Assembly: GCA_032250895.1 (NCBI GenBank)
Contig: JAVVEZ010000118.1
Span: forward strand, 1 to 8,010
DNA length: 8,010 bases
Direction: 5' to 3'
Source: JAVVEZ01 sp032250895
GTDB taxonomy: Bacteria; Pseudomonadota; Gammaproteobacteria; Pseudomonadales; Pseudohongiellaceae
The notes beneath the pieces are model-generated. The model was given only the letters and a program-made list of their open reading frames with translations, was not told the DNA's origin and did not search any database. Position 1 is the first letter of the stretch. Every line of letters starts with the position of its first letter. The translations under genes and the position numbers were made by a program. Shown piece by piece: positions 1-7,561 of this stretch.

Positions 1-1
1 A

Positions 2-79
2 AAATGGACCAATGTGGGGAAGTCGCAGGCCGATTGGTTTCTACGGCGCAGGCTCATAGGAAATCCCGATGACACTTAA
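2..79 (+). CDS. Possible 3' end of an upstream gene (partial)
   Basis: This frame is open from the left edge to a TAA at 77-79 and would overlap the sulfotransferase start by 11 bases. The visible tail is about 25 residues, ending in IGNPDDT. I preferred this frame because it has more G/C at third codon positions than the alternatives. The other two frames are also open from the edge. One ends at TGA 70-72, giving a classic ATGA overlap with the next start, and the other ends at TAG 57-59. A real upstream gene may therefore end in any of the three, or none. The tail is too short to assign a family. If real, the overlap or short gap would make the sulfotransferase part of an upstream operon. 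Confidence 0.25.
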   Translation, partial: KWTNVGKSQADWFLRRRLIGNPDDT

Positions 80-695
80 AGTCATTGGTGCCGGTTTGGG
101 CAGAACCGGCACCCTGTCGCTCAAACTCGCCCTGGAACAGCTGCTGGGCGGTCCTTGCTACCACATGCTGGAGCTGTTCCAGCAGCTCGATGAACATGCC
201 GCCCTGTGGCTGGAGACGGCGCGCGGTGAGCGCGTCAACTGGGATCGGATTTTTGCCGGTTATTGCGCCGCCGTGGATGAACCTGCCTCTCTGATGTGGC
301 AGCAGTTGCTGGAATATTATCCGGATGCTCTGGTCGTGCTGTCGGTGCGGGATGCGGAAAAATGGTGGAAAAGTGCCAATGACACGATACTGCCCATCAA
401 GCGCAAGCCGCCACCGACAGAACCTCCGGGACTGGTCATCTGGTATGACATGATGATGGAACTCTACAAAAACCTGTATCCACAGGGAGTGGATGATCCC
501 AGGCTGACCCAACAGTGTTTTCTGGACCATATGGCCCGGGTAAAACGCGAGGTGCCCGCGAACCGTCTGCTGGTCTGGGAGGCGGGGGACGGCTGGGAGC
601 CACTGTGTGCCGCGCTGGGCCTGCCGGTGCCGGATTCTCCTTTTCCCCACGCCAATACCACCGAGGAGTTCAAGGCCCGGCAGATTCATGACTGA
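69..695 (+). CDS. Sulfotransferase family protein (Sulfotransfer_4 type)
   Basis: The 208-residue product has the layout of the small soluble P-loop sulfotransferase-like family (Pfam Sulfotransfer_4), whose members are usually about 200-220 aa. Visible signatures, in order: the phosphosulfate-binding loop GLGRTGTLS at residues 9-17; the segment VRDAEKWWKS at 93-102, where R94 and S102 sit in the usual 3'-phosphate-binding strand and helix; GWEPLC at 175-180; and PFPH at 191-194 near the C-terminus. There is no signal peptide or membrane segment, so it should be cytoplasmic. By family analogy it would move a sulfuryl group from PAPS to an acceptor, but most bacterial members are uncharacterised and the acceptor is unknown. 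The ATG start is supported by AGGAA at 58-62, six bases upstream, and by the glycine-rich loop beginning right after the first beta-strand. The 264-base gap before the receptor gene suggests separate transcription. Confidence 0.88.
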   Translation: MTLKVIGAGLGRTGTLSLKLALEQLLGGPCYHMLELFQQLDEHAALWLETARGERVNWDRIFAGYCAAVDEPASLMWQQLLEYYPDALVVLSVRDAEKWWKSANDTILPIKRKPPPTEPPGLVIWYDMMMELYKNLYPQGVDDPRLTQQCFLDHMARVKREVPANRLLVWEAGDGWEPLCAALGLPVPDSPFPHANTTEEFKARQIHD

Positions 696-896
696 AATGG
701 GTTGTTCTATCCTGGATTCGAGCGTTTCAGATCTGCGCAGAGACTATCAGAGTTATTCAATATTATTCATATTTTCTTTTATAGCTTCAGGAATGAAGTT
801 ATGTAAGACTACGGGCGCTTTATAGAAAAATGCCAGTAGCAGTAGGCAGCATGGAAGGTAGTCACAGGGGGGTATCGATTACCTGCGGAGGATTCG

Positions 897-929
897 CTAA
901 ATCTTGGCCAGTGGGAGAACTGGATTTAG
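897..929 (+). promoter_or_regulatory. Stem-loop in the leader of receptor 1
   Basis: CTAAAT (897-902) pairs perfectly with ATTTAG (924-929), and CCAGT (908-912) pairs with ACTGG (919-923) around a GGGAGA loop. The five bases CTTGG on the left arm would bulge out. The structure sits 17 bases before the Shine-Dalgarno sequence, so it could affect mRNA stability or translation. It is not followed by a T-run and is not an intrinsic terminator. It matches no riboswitch class I recognise. The pairing is visible in the sequence; the role is inference. Confidence 0.3.
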
Positions 930-946
930 ACAATAAAAACAAACCT

Positions 947-955
947 AGGGGTAAT
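947..955 (+). promoter_or_regulatory. Ribosome binding site of receptor 1, shared with receptor 2
   Basis: AGGGG at 947-951 lies eight bases before the ATG at 960 and fixes that start. The nine-base string AGGGGTAAT recurs exactly in front of receptor 2 at 4390-4398, suggesting that the ancestral duplication included the translation start region. Confidence 0.75.
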
Positions 956-959
956 TTCG

Positions 960-3900
960 ATGAGAAAAGCAGTCACTGCACCAAAAATCCGTCAAACCCG
1001 ATTCAACTCACCAGTACACTCAAAAACCAGTAAAGCAACTGTTCCCGTTGCCAAATCCGCTCTCGCGCTGGCCTTGATGCTGGGGGTCTCTGGTATCGTC
1101 AGCGCTCAGGAACCCGCGCTTGAAGAGATCAGCGTCACCGGCTCGCGCATTCAGCGCTCGGGCATGGTGACACCAACACCGGTCACCTCGGTTTCCATGG
1201 ACGAGATATCGAACATGTCGCCGGGCAATATGATCGAGGCGCTGAATCAGTTGCCCATCTTTTTTGGCAATACCAGCCCGGCATCGACCGGCAACTTCTT
1301 TACCACGCCCGGGGTAGGCAATCTCAACTTGCGCGGTGTCGGCACCAACCGAACTCTGGTCCTGCTGGATGGCCGCCGAATGGTGTCCTCAACCCGTCTG
1401 GGCGGCACCGACGTCAGCATCTTTCCGGAAGCCATGATCCGCACGGTTGAAACGGTCACCGGTGGTGCGTCTGCGGCTTATGGCACGGATGCGGTGGCCG
1501 GGGTTGTCAACTTTATTCTCGACAAGGAATTTGAAGGCGTCGCAGCCCATGCCCAGGGCGGCCTCAGCAGCCGTGGCGACAACGCCAACGGGGAGGTCTC
1601 GATGTCATTCGGGACGGCGCTGGGTGAGCGTTCCCATTTGCTGCTTTCGGCCGATTATTTTGAACAAAATGGTATTTTCACCTATGAGGATCGAGACTGG
1701 TATCAGTCCTATGGGCGTCTCACCAACCCCGAATGGGTACAGACCGGGCAGGGACCGCGTGAGTTGATAGCCAGAAACGTGGTGTCGACCCGCTCGACGC
1801 TGGGCGGTGTGATTTCGGCACCGGGTTCCAGCATAGACCGCTTGCAGTTCACCTCTGATGGTACGGCGATTCCCTTTGTAACCAGCGACCTCAGTGTTGC
1901 CGACTTGGGTCCGAATGGCGGTACGGGCAACCTGTCACAATCCATCACCAATGGTGGCAGTGGCGATTTTATCGGCGCGGATCGCCCGACGCTGCTGCCC
2001 AACAGTGAACGCGGCAGCTTCTTCTCCTATCTGGACTACGACATCAGCGACAGCACGAATGTCTATTTTCAGGGCGTCTACGGCCATAGCAAATGGTTCA
2101 ATAGCAATCTGGGGGGGGTATTCCAGGGCACCACGCAGATGACGATTTTCCAGGATAACGTCTTCCTGCCCGATAATGTGCGTCAACTGATGATCGATGA
2201 AGGTGTGGATTCCTTTATTTTCAATCGTATCGGCGGCTCCCAGGATATCGCTGCCGGCAGCTTTCAGGAAACCGAAAACGATACTTTTTCCGGAACTGTT
2301 GGCTTCAGCAGTGAAATCGGTGATTCAGGCCTGTTCAATACCGGTGTGATGAAGGGCTGGCAAACCCGGGGTTATTATCAGGGCGGACGCACACTGAACC
2401 GTGCGCGTCAGATCGGTGGTGCCCGACTGGACCGCGTCTTCATGGCGGTGGATGCCGTGGAGGATCCGGTCACCGGAGCACCCGTATGCCGTGCTTCGCT
2501 GGTGAATCCCGACCAGTTCTGTGTGCCGATCGATCTGTTTGGCGCAGGCAGGGCTTCCGAAGCGGCGATCGACTTCGTTACCGGCTTTGATCCGGGCCAG
2601 GAGGTTTCAGCGCCAATCTTTTTCACAGACAGCGGCTTTGATCTTGGACGTACGCAGGACTTCATCACTGATGAATTCAAACTCTCACGTGCCAATATGA
2701 CGCAACACGTGTTCGAATTCAGCGCCGATGGTGAACTCTATCAGGGTTGGGGTGCAGGTCCTGTCTCGATGGCTTTTGGTGGAGCCTGGCGCCAGGAAAA
2801 GATCACCCAGCTGGTGCGTGATCCAACCAACCCCAGTGTGAACCCAGGCTTTTTCCCGAATACTTTTGCGCCGGAGACGGGTGTCCGGGCCGTACCTCTC
2901 GGTTCAGCACGAACACTCTCCGGATTTCAGTTTGCCACCGTGCCGCAGATCAAGGGCCAGTTCAAGGTGACAGAATTCTTTACGGAGTTCCTGGTGCCCT
3001 TGCTGGCCGATGCGCCTATGGCTCAGCAGGTCAACTTGACCGGTGCGGCACGCTGGGCCAATTATTCAGGCAGTGGCACCATCTGGGCCTGGAAGGCCGG
3101 TCTTGACTGGAGTCTGGTTGATGATCTGCGCCTGCGTGGTACCATCTCGCGTGACGTCAGGGCGGGTACGCTCTCGGAGCGCTTCGACCGCACCGGAGGA
3201 ACGACCTCCTTCCAGGATCCTGCGTTCAATTTTGCGCAACTGGATTCCAGCCTGGTCTCCGGCGGTAACCCGGATATCGCTCCAGAAAAGGCGGATACCC
3301 TGACGGCAGGTTTTGTTTACCAGCCCTCCTGGTTCGACGGCTTTGCGCTGTCTCTGGATTGGTATTCAATCGATATCAAGGGCGCCATCGGTCAGCTTGG
3401 TGTGCAACGCATCGTGGAGGACTGCTTCAATGGGGCGGCGACGCTGTGCCAACAGATCGATCGCGATCCGGTCACCAACCGTATCACCCTGGTTCGCAAT
3501 ATCTTTGTGAACATCAACAAGTCCAAGGCCAGTGGTGCTGATCTGGAGATGAGCTACAGATCTTCCGTCAATATTCTGGGTGGTGATGGCGAGTCACTCA
3601 GCGCGAGGGTCTTTGTATCCTGGCTGGATGAGAACTCCATTACCAACTTTGGCGCGCCCAAGCTGGACTTTGCTGGCGAAACGGGCCTGCGTCCGTTGCC
3701 GGAATGGAAGTTTACCAGCAACGTGACCTACAACAATGGGCCTTACCAGTTGTTCCTGCAAGGCCGCTGGATAGACAGTGGGCTGCTGGATGTCACACGT
3801 GTCGGGCAAATCGATGACAATACGGTGGACTCTGCGTTCTATATGGACACTCGTGCCTCCTATACACTGAACTCGGGTGATGCCACCTGGGAAGTGTATG

Positions 3901-4043
3901 CGAATGTGCTCAATGTCTTTGACAAGAACCCACCTGTCGTCGCAACCTTCAGCACCTTTGCGGCAGCACCGGCGCAGACCAATTCAGCATTGCATGACCT
4001 GATTGGCCGACGCTTCGTTGCCGGAGTACGTTACACCTACTAG
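960..4043 (+). CDS. TonB-dependent outer-membrane receptor (paralogue 1)
   Basis: The 1027-residue protein is an outer-membrane active transporter. It would bind a substrate outside and import it to the periplasm with TonB-ExbB-ExbD energy. The signal peptide is unusually long: a basic, polar segment of about 33 residues precedes the hydrophobic stretch at 34-48, with likely cleavage after VSA at 49. The start is firm because the frame has a stop at 927-929 and no other ATG, GTG or TTG before the hydrophobic stretch. EEISVTGSR at 55-63 is the probable TonB box, as is usual in this receptor class. The plug spans about 71-193, with LRGVGTNRTLVLLDGRR at 124-140 and GGASAAYGTDAVAGVVNFIL within 155-193. 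The beta-barrel follows and ends in FVAGVRYTY with a terminal aromatic residue. Cysteine pairs C510/C521 and C822/C830 probably form disulfides in exposed loops. The class includes receptors for vitamins, sugars, siderophores and other compounds; the substrate here cannot be read. Confidence 0.95.
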   Translation: MRKAVTAPKIRQTRFNSPVHSKTSKATVPVAKSALALALMLGVSGIVSAQEPALEEISVTGSRIQRSGMVTPTPVTSVSMDEISNMSPGNMIEALNQLPIFFGNTSPASTGNFFTTPGVGNLNLRGVGTNRTLVLLDGRRMVSSTRLGGTDVSIFPEAMIRTVETVTGGASAAYGTDAVAGVVNFILDKEFEGVAAHAQGGLSSRGDNANGEVSMSFGTALGERSHLLLSADYFEQNGIFTYEDRDWYQSYGRLTNPEWVQTGQGPRELIARNVVSTRSTLGGVISAPGSSIDRLQFTSDGTAIPFVTSDLSVADLGPNGGTGNLSQSITNGGSGDFIGADRPTLLPNSERGSFFSYLDYDISDSTNVYFQGVYGHSKWFNSNLGGVFQGTTQMTIFQDNVFLPDNVRQLMIDEGVDSFIFNRIGGSQDIAAGSFQETENDTFSGTVGFSSEIGDSGLFNTGVMKGWQTRGYYQGGRTLNRARQIGGARLDRVFMAVDAVEDPVTGAPVCRASLVNPDQFCVPIDLFGAGRASEAAIDFVTGFDPGQEVSAPIFFTDSGFDLGRTQDFITDEFKLSRANMTQHVFEFSADGELYQGWGAGPVSMAFGGAWRQEKITQLVRDPTNPSVNPGFFPNTFAPETGVRAVPLGSARTLSGFQFATVPQIKGQFKVTEFFTEFLVPLLADAPMAQQVNLTGAARWANYSGSGTIWAWKAGLDWSLVDDLRLRGTISRDVRAGTLSERFDRTGGTTSFQDPAFNFAQLDSSLVSGGNPDIAPEKADTLTAGFVYQPSWFDGFALSLDWYSIDIKGAIGQLGVQRIVEDCFNGAATLCQQIDRDPVTNRITLVRNIFVNINKSKASGADLEMSYRSSVNILGGDGESLSARVFVSWLDENSITNFGAPKLDFAGETGLRPLPEWKFTSNVTYNNGPYQLFLQGRWIDSGLLDVTRVGQIDDNTVDSAFYMDTRASYTLNSGDATWEVYANVLNVFDKNPPVVATFSTFAAAPAQTNSALHDLIGRRFVAGVRYTY

Positions 4044-4064
4044 TAGTTGTTCTTCAAGGGCGTG

Positions 4065-4115
4065 GGGGGAGAGCTGTTCTGGCTCCTTTCCCCCGCGCTT
4101 GCGGAATTTCTTTTT
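4065..4115 (+). terminator. Possible transcription terminator after receptor 1
   Basis: Beginning 21 bases after the stop codon, GGGGGA (4065-4070) pairs with TCCCCC (4089-4094) and GAGC (4071-4074) with GCTC (4082-4085), leaving a three-base bulge on the right arm. A mutually exclusive small stem, CCGC/GCGG at 4093-4104, lies directly before AATTTCTTTTT (4105-4115). The large stem lacks an adjacent T-run and the stem adjoining the T-run is only four base pairs. This is therefore weaker than the terminator after receptor 2, and some read-through to receptor 2 is possible. Confidence 0.35.
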
Positions 4116-4118
4116 GCT

Positions 4119-4146
4119 CAGTGCCTCATCGGCCGATGAGGCACTG
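4119..4146. repeat. Perfect 28-bp palindrome
   Basis: The half-site CAGTGCCTCATCGG (4119-4132) is followed directly by its exact reverse complement (4133-4146), with the axis between 4132 and 4133. Pairing breaks at the next base on each side. In RNA it could form a stem of about 12 bp closed by GGCC. No T-run follows on either strand: the T-rich stretch lies on the 5' side and the + strand continues TCACTAAG, so it is not a canonical intrinsic terminator. It could be a 3'-end stabilising hairpin for the receptor 1 transcript, an operator for a dimeric regulator, or one copy of a dispersed palindromic repeat. The symmetry is certain; the function is not. Confidence 0.85.
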
Positions 4147-4261
4147 TCACTAAGCTGGTTTGCATCCTCTGACCCTGTTCCCTTTAGCGACACTACGCTG
4201 CCTTTAATTTCCCATCGTCGAAATTTTTTGGCGTGTCAAGACCGAGTGACAGACCGTGCGC

Positions 4262-4277
4262 AGATGATTTATCATTT
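4262..4277. promoter_or_regulatory. AT-rich inverted repeat upstream of receptor 2, possible operator
   Basis: ATGAT (4264-4268) and ATCAT (4271-4275) form a perfect inverted repeat around TT, with one further A/T match outside. It lies about 125 bases before the receptor 2 start. The elements resemble those of iron-regulator (Fur) boxes, but the spacing is off by one base from the usual AATGATAATCATT core, so a Fur site is not established. A chance palindrome of this length is quite possible. Confidence 0.2.
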
Positions 4278-4389
4278 GCGTCTCTGTCAGCATGTATTTC
4301 TCTGCAAGTAAATCCATGACTGCTCTGTCTAGCACAGAAGAACATAATAATATAACGGGAGAGATTGCATTCAGAATCCAAAATTTGAC

Positions 4390-4398
4390 AGGGGTAAT
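4390..4398 (+). promoter_or_regulatory. Ribosome binding site of receptor 2
   Basis: AGGGG at 4390-4394 is seven bases before the ATG at 4402 and supports that start. The string AGGGGTAAT matches the site in front of receptor 1 exactly, and both starts continue as ATGAG. Confidence 0.75.
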
Positions 4399-4401
4399 AA
4401 A

Positions 4402-7400
4402 ATGAGGAACAAAACTTTTTTGAGAAACAAACTGGCCTGGTCAATGGCACTGGCCGCATTGGGTAACGGACTGCTGACGAATACCGTACTGGCACAGGAG
4501 GAAGAATTACAGGAAATTGCCGTCACTGGTTCGCGTATTCGCGCCCCTGGCATTACGGCACCCACCCCGGTAACCGCAGTCGGGCTGGCTGAACTCAGCA
4601 ACATGGCGCCGGGCAATCTGATTGAATCCATCAGCCAGTTGCCGCAGTTTTTCAACAATACCACACAGAATGCTCCGGGTAATTTTTTCGGTTCTCCTGG
4701 CTCAGGAGGACTGAATATTCGTGGTCTTGGCACCAATCGCACGCTGGTTTTACTGGATGGCCGCCGCTCTCCGCCGACCAACCGGCTGGGCGTCAGTGAT
4801 ATCAATGTCTTCCCTGAAGCCCTGGTTCAGCGCCTTGAAGTGGTGACCGGCGGTGCGTCAGCTTCTTACGGCACCGATGCGGTGGCTGGGGTCGCCAACT
4901 TCATTCTCAACAAGGAGTTCACCGGCGTCGATACGCACTTGCAGGGCGGCGCCACCACTCGCGGCGACAACGAAAACTGGGAAGGTTCCTTCAGTTTCGG
5001 CGCCGATCTCACGGACAAGATGCATCTGTTGTTTTCGGTAGAGGCTTTTCAGCAGAATCGGGTGACTTCTTTTGATGATAGAAAATGGTTCCAGAGCTTT
5101 GGCACGGTCACCAACCCTGATCCCACAGGACCACGGGATTTGATCCGGCCCAATGTTTTCTCTACTCAAGCCACTGTGGGCGGCGTCATCAGTGCGCCTG
5201 GCTCGGCCCTCAACAGACTACAGTTTCTGTCTGACGGTTCGGCGACGCCCTTTGTCGCCGGAGATCCCAGTATCGTCGGCGCCGGGACCCGCTCACAATC
5301 CATCGTCAATGGCGGCAGTGGTACAGCAAACAGCAATCTGCGTCCCACCCTGGCTCCCGAGGCGGAGCGTGCCAATGCCTTCACCTATCTCGATTACGAT
5401 ATTACCGACAATCTCAATGTTTATGTCCAGGGTTTGTGGGGCAAGAATCAATCCACCAGCACCAACCTGGGTGGCGTTTTCCAGAACACGACACAGATGA
5501 GAATCTTCAGTGACAATGCCTTCCTGCCGGAAAACCTGAGTCAGATCATGGCACAGGAAGGACTGGACTCCTTTGTCTTCGATCGTATTGGTGGGCCGGA
5601 AGACCTGGCTGGCAATGCCTTTGTTAGGACGGAAACCAACACCTTTTCCGGAACCACTGGCTTTGATCTGACCATTGCCAAACCGGGCTTCTTCCAGGAT
5701 TGGCAGGTACACGGCTACTACCAGGCCGGTCGCAACAAGCAGCGCGGGCGTCAGATCGGGGGGATTGCACTCGACCGCATCTTCGCGTCCATCGATGCCG
5801 TGGAGGACCCAACGACCGGTTCCGTGGTATGCCGGGCAGCGCTCGTTGATCCTGCTAACTGGAGCAATTGCGTGCCGATCAATTTGTTTGGCGCCGGCCG
5901 GGCCTCGCAGGAAGCCGTTGACTTCGTGACCGGTTTCGATCCGGGCCAGCCTATCACCACGCCGATTTCCTTCACCGGCAGTGGTTTCGATCTGGGCCGG
6001 GAAATGAGTTTCATCACCGAGGAAGCCAAGCTTACCAAGACCAATACGACAGAGCATCTGTTCGAATTGTCAGCCGACGGTCAGCTCTATGACGGCTGGG
6101 GCGCCGGCGCCATCTCCATGGCCACGGGTATCTCCTGGCGCCGTGAGCAGATCACCCAGCTCACCTTTGATCCGTCAAACCCGAGCGGAGATACCAGTTT
6201 TCTCCCCATACTCGATTTGGTGAATGCCGGCGTGCTGCGCGGTGTACCGGCCGGTGTCAGCTTGCGCACGACAGCCATTCAGTTTGCTTCCGTCCCCAAT
6301 ATCAAGGGCAGTTTCGAGGTCAAGGAAGCCTTTGGTGAATTGCTGGTCCCGGTGGTTTCAGACCTTCCCTTCATTCAACAGTTCAACCTGAGCATGGCGG
6401 GGCGTATTGCCGACTATACCGGCAGTGGTGTCGACTGGGCCTGGAAATTCGGTGGTGACTGGCAGATTACGGATGAGCTACGTCTGCGTACGACCGGTTC
6501 TCATGACGTACGTGCAGCCACGCTGGCCGAACGTTTCGACGCAACCGGCGGCACCACATCCTTCACCGATCCCGAATTCAACAATGCTCAGTTGGATGCC
6601 AGCCTGAGAACGGGAGGTAATCCGAACGTCAATCCCGAGAAGGCCGATACGGTGACCATCGGGGCTGTGTGGCAGCCGGCCTGGTTGAGTGGCTTCTCGG
6701 CCACGGTCGATTACTACCGCATCCATATCAGTGGTGCCATCGGCCAGTTGGGTGTGCAGCGCATCGTGGATGACTGCTTTGCCGGTGCGCAGAATCTGTG
6801 CGCACAGATCACACGTGATCCGGTCACCAATCGGATTACCCTGGTCGAGAATGTGTTCCTGAATATCAATGAGAGCCAGGCCGAAGGCATCGACGTGGAG
6901 TTCAATTACAATACGCCGGTGACGCTTTTTGGTGGCGATGCGGAGAACCTGGCCTGGCGCTTTTTCGGCACCTGGTTGAATGAAAACTCGATCACCAACA
7001 TCGGTGCGCCAAAAGTGGAACAAGCCGGTGAAACAGGCGCGCTGTCTCTGCCCGAGTTCAAATTCACGACCAATATCACCTACAGCAATGGACCGATTTC
7101 TGTGTTCCTGCAGGAACGCTGGATCGATCAGGGCCTGCTCGATGCTGACGAGACGACCGGCGTCGAGATCGACGATAATACCGTACGGGGTGCCTTCTAT
7201 ACGGATATTCGGCTGTCTTACAACCTGGAGCAGAATGATGGCTCGTCCCTGGAGATTTTTGGCACGGTCACCAATCTGCTGGATGAAAATCCCCCGGTGA
7301 CAGCAGGGTTCAGCACCTTCACGGGCACAGCGACGCAAACCAACCAGAGCCTGTTTGATGTCCTGGGCAGACGTTTTGTTGCGGGCGTGCGTTACCGCTA

Positions 7401-7404
7401 CTGA
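4402..7404 (+). CDS. TonB-dependent outer-membrane receptor (paralogue 2)
   Basis: This 1000-residue protein is collinear with receptor 1 over nearly its whole length and must be a paralogue. The signal peptide is of ordinary length, with a hydrophobic stretch at about 12-30 and likely cleavage after VLA at 31. QEIAVTGSR at 37-45 is the probable TonB box. The plug covers about 50-175, with IRGLGTNRTLVLLDGRR at 106-122 and GGASASYGTDAVAGVANFIL within 137-175. The barrel ends in FVAGVRYRY. Cysteine pairs C477/C490 and C792/C800 sit at the same places as those in receptor 1. Counting by eye, 15 of 17 residues agree in the first plug motif and 29 of 39 in the second. The barrel also keeps long shared stretches such as GAIGQLGVQRIV and RDPVTNRITLV. 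A strong terminator follows the stop, so transcripts from either receptor promoter should end there. Substrate unknown. Confidence 0.95.
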   Translation: MRNKTFLRNKLAWSMALAALGNGLLTNTVLAQEEELQEIAVTGSRIRAPGITAPTPVTAVGLAELSNMAPGNLIESISQLPQFFNNTTQNAPGNFFGSPGSGGLNIRGLGTNRTLVLLDGRRSPPTNRLGVSDINVFPEALVQRLEVVTGGASASYGTDAVAGVANFILNKEFTGVDTHLQGGATTRGDNENWEGSFSFGADLTDKMHLLFSVEAFQQNRVTSFDDRKWFQSFGTVTNPDPTGPRDLIRPNVFSTQATVGGVISAPGSALNRLQFLSDGSATPFVAGDPSIVGAGTRSQSIVNGGSGTANSNLRPTLAPEAERANAFTYLDYDITDNLNVYVQGLWGKNQSTSTNLGGVFQNTTQMRIFSDNAFLPENLSQIMAQEGLDSFVFDRIGGPEDLAGNAFVRTETNTFSGTTGFDLTIAKPGFFQDWQVHGYYQAGRNKQRGRQIGGIALDRIFASIDAVEDPTTGSVVCRAALVDPANWSNCVPINLFGAGRASQEAVDFVTGFDPGQPITTPISFTGSGFDLGREMSFITEEAKLTKTNTTEHLFELSADGQLYDGWGAGAISMATGISWRREQITQLTFDPSNPSGDTSFLPILDLVNAGVLRGVPAGVSLRTTAIQFASVPNIKGSFEVKEAFGELLVPVVSDLPFIQQFNLSMAGRIADYTGSGVDWAWKFGGDWQITDELRLRTTGSHDVRAATLAERFDATGGTTSFTDPEFNNAQLDASLRTGGNPNVNPEKADTVTIGAVWQPAWLSGFSATVDYYRIHISGAIGQLGVQRIVDDCFAGAQNLCAQITRDPVTNRITLVENVFLNINESQAEGIDVEFNYNTPVTLFGGDAENLAWRFFGTWLNENSITNIGAPKVEQAGETGALSLPEFKFTTNITYSNGPISVFLQERWIDQGLLDADETTGVEIDDNTVRGAFYTDIRLSYNLEQNDGSSLEIFGTVTNLLDENPPVTAGFSTFTGTATQTNQSLFDVLGRRFVAGVRYRY

Positions 7405-7420
7405 GAGAGGCCGGCAGCCG

Positions 7421-7468
7421 GTTTTCCCGGACACCAGCAGGTTTGGATGGTGCCCGGGAGAACTTTTT
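7421..7468 (+). terminator. Strong intrinsic terminator after receptor 2
   Basis: Starting 17 bases after the stop codon, the left arm GTTTTCCCGGACACCA (7421-7436) pairs with TGGTGCCCGGGAGAAC (7448-7463). The 16-position stem has one A/C mismatch and one T-G wobble, and an 11-base loop. TTTTT (7464-7468) follows immediately. This is a textbook Rho-independent terminator and marks the end of the receptor transcription unit. Confidence 0.87.
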
Positions 7469-7561
7469 GGGGTTGATTTTCGATTCCCGCCGGAGTTTCC
7501 GCTTGCATGGAGCCATCATTGATCGGAACATGCTGAAACAGAAAACTGCCGGTAAGAAATC

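Larger units (their letters stand above)
696..959 (+). other. Non-coding gap before receptor 1, probable promoter region
   Basis: No convincing gene lies here; the short open frames have no family-like sequence. The stretch at about 750-790 is markedly AT-rich compared with the flanking genes and is the most likely place for a promoter. TATAGC at 780-785 and TATAGA at 821-826 are weak -10 candidates, and neither has a good -35 partner. A stem-loop and a Shine-Dalgarno sequence occupy the last 65 bases and are listed separately. Confidence 0.4.
4044..4401 (+). other. 358-base non-coding gap between the two receptor genes
   Basis: I see no gene here: open frames crossing it are extensions or shadows of the receptor genes. 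From left to right it holds a G/C-rich stem-loop followed by a T-rich stretch, a perfect 28-bp palindrome, roughly 110 bases without clear features, an AT-rich inverted repeat near 4262-4277, a small hairpin TCTGT/ACAGA (4324-4328 with 4334-4338), an AT-rich block including CATAAT at 4343-4348 that could be a -10 element, and the Shine-Dalgarno sequence of receptor 2. No convincing -35 element accompanies CATAAT. The gap is long enough for receptor 2 to have its own promoter. Confidence 0.6.

Noticed and set aside
54..689. Long open frame on the minus strand opposite the sulfotransferase
   Set aside because: The + strand frame carries clear sulfotransferase motifs and a Shine-Dalgarno sequence. 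The minus frame is a shadow with no recognisable family signature.
692..730. Inverted repeat CTGAAATG/CGTTTCAG overlapping the sulfotransferase stop codon as a terminator
   Set aside because: The stem is only eight pairs with one wobble, the loop is 23 bases, and no T-run follows.
871..883. GGTA...TACC inverted repeat as an operator
   Set aside because: Four-base arms with a five-base spacer are expected by chance, and nothing else supports the site.
830..1033. Small + strand open frame overlapping the receptor 1 start
   Set aside because: It has no good ribosome binding site or family features, and it overlaps the firmly placed start of receptor 1 in another frame.
4325..4337. CTGT...ACAG as a LexA (SOS) box
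   Set aside because: The arms are five bases apart, whereas the LexA box needs eight, so it fits only as a small hairpin.
4385..4390. TTGACA as a -35 promoter element
   Set aside because: It abuts the Shine-Dalgarno sequence and lies 12 bases before the start codon, leaving no room for a -10 element and leader.
5293..6057. 254-residue open frame on the minus strand opposite receptor 2
   Set aside because: Antisense shadow of conserved receptor coding sequence, without family-like motifs.
6478..7434. 318-residue open frame on the minus strand opposite receptor 2
   Set aside because: It lies wholly opposite the conserved barrel of the receptor and across its terminator; the composition is that of an antisense shadow.
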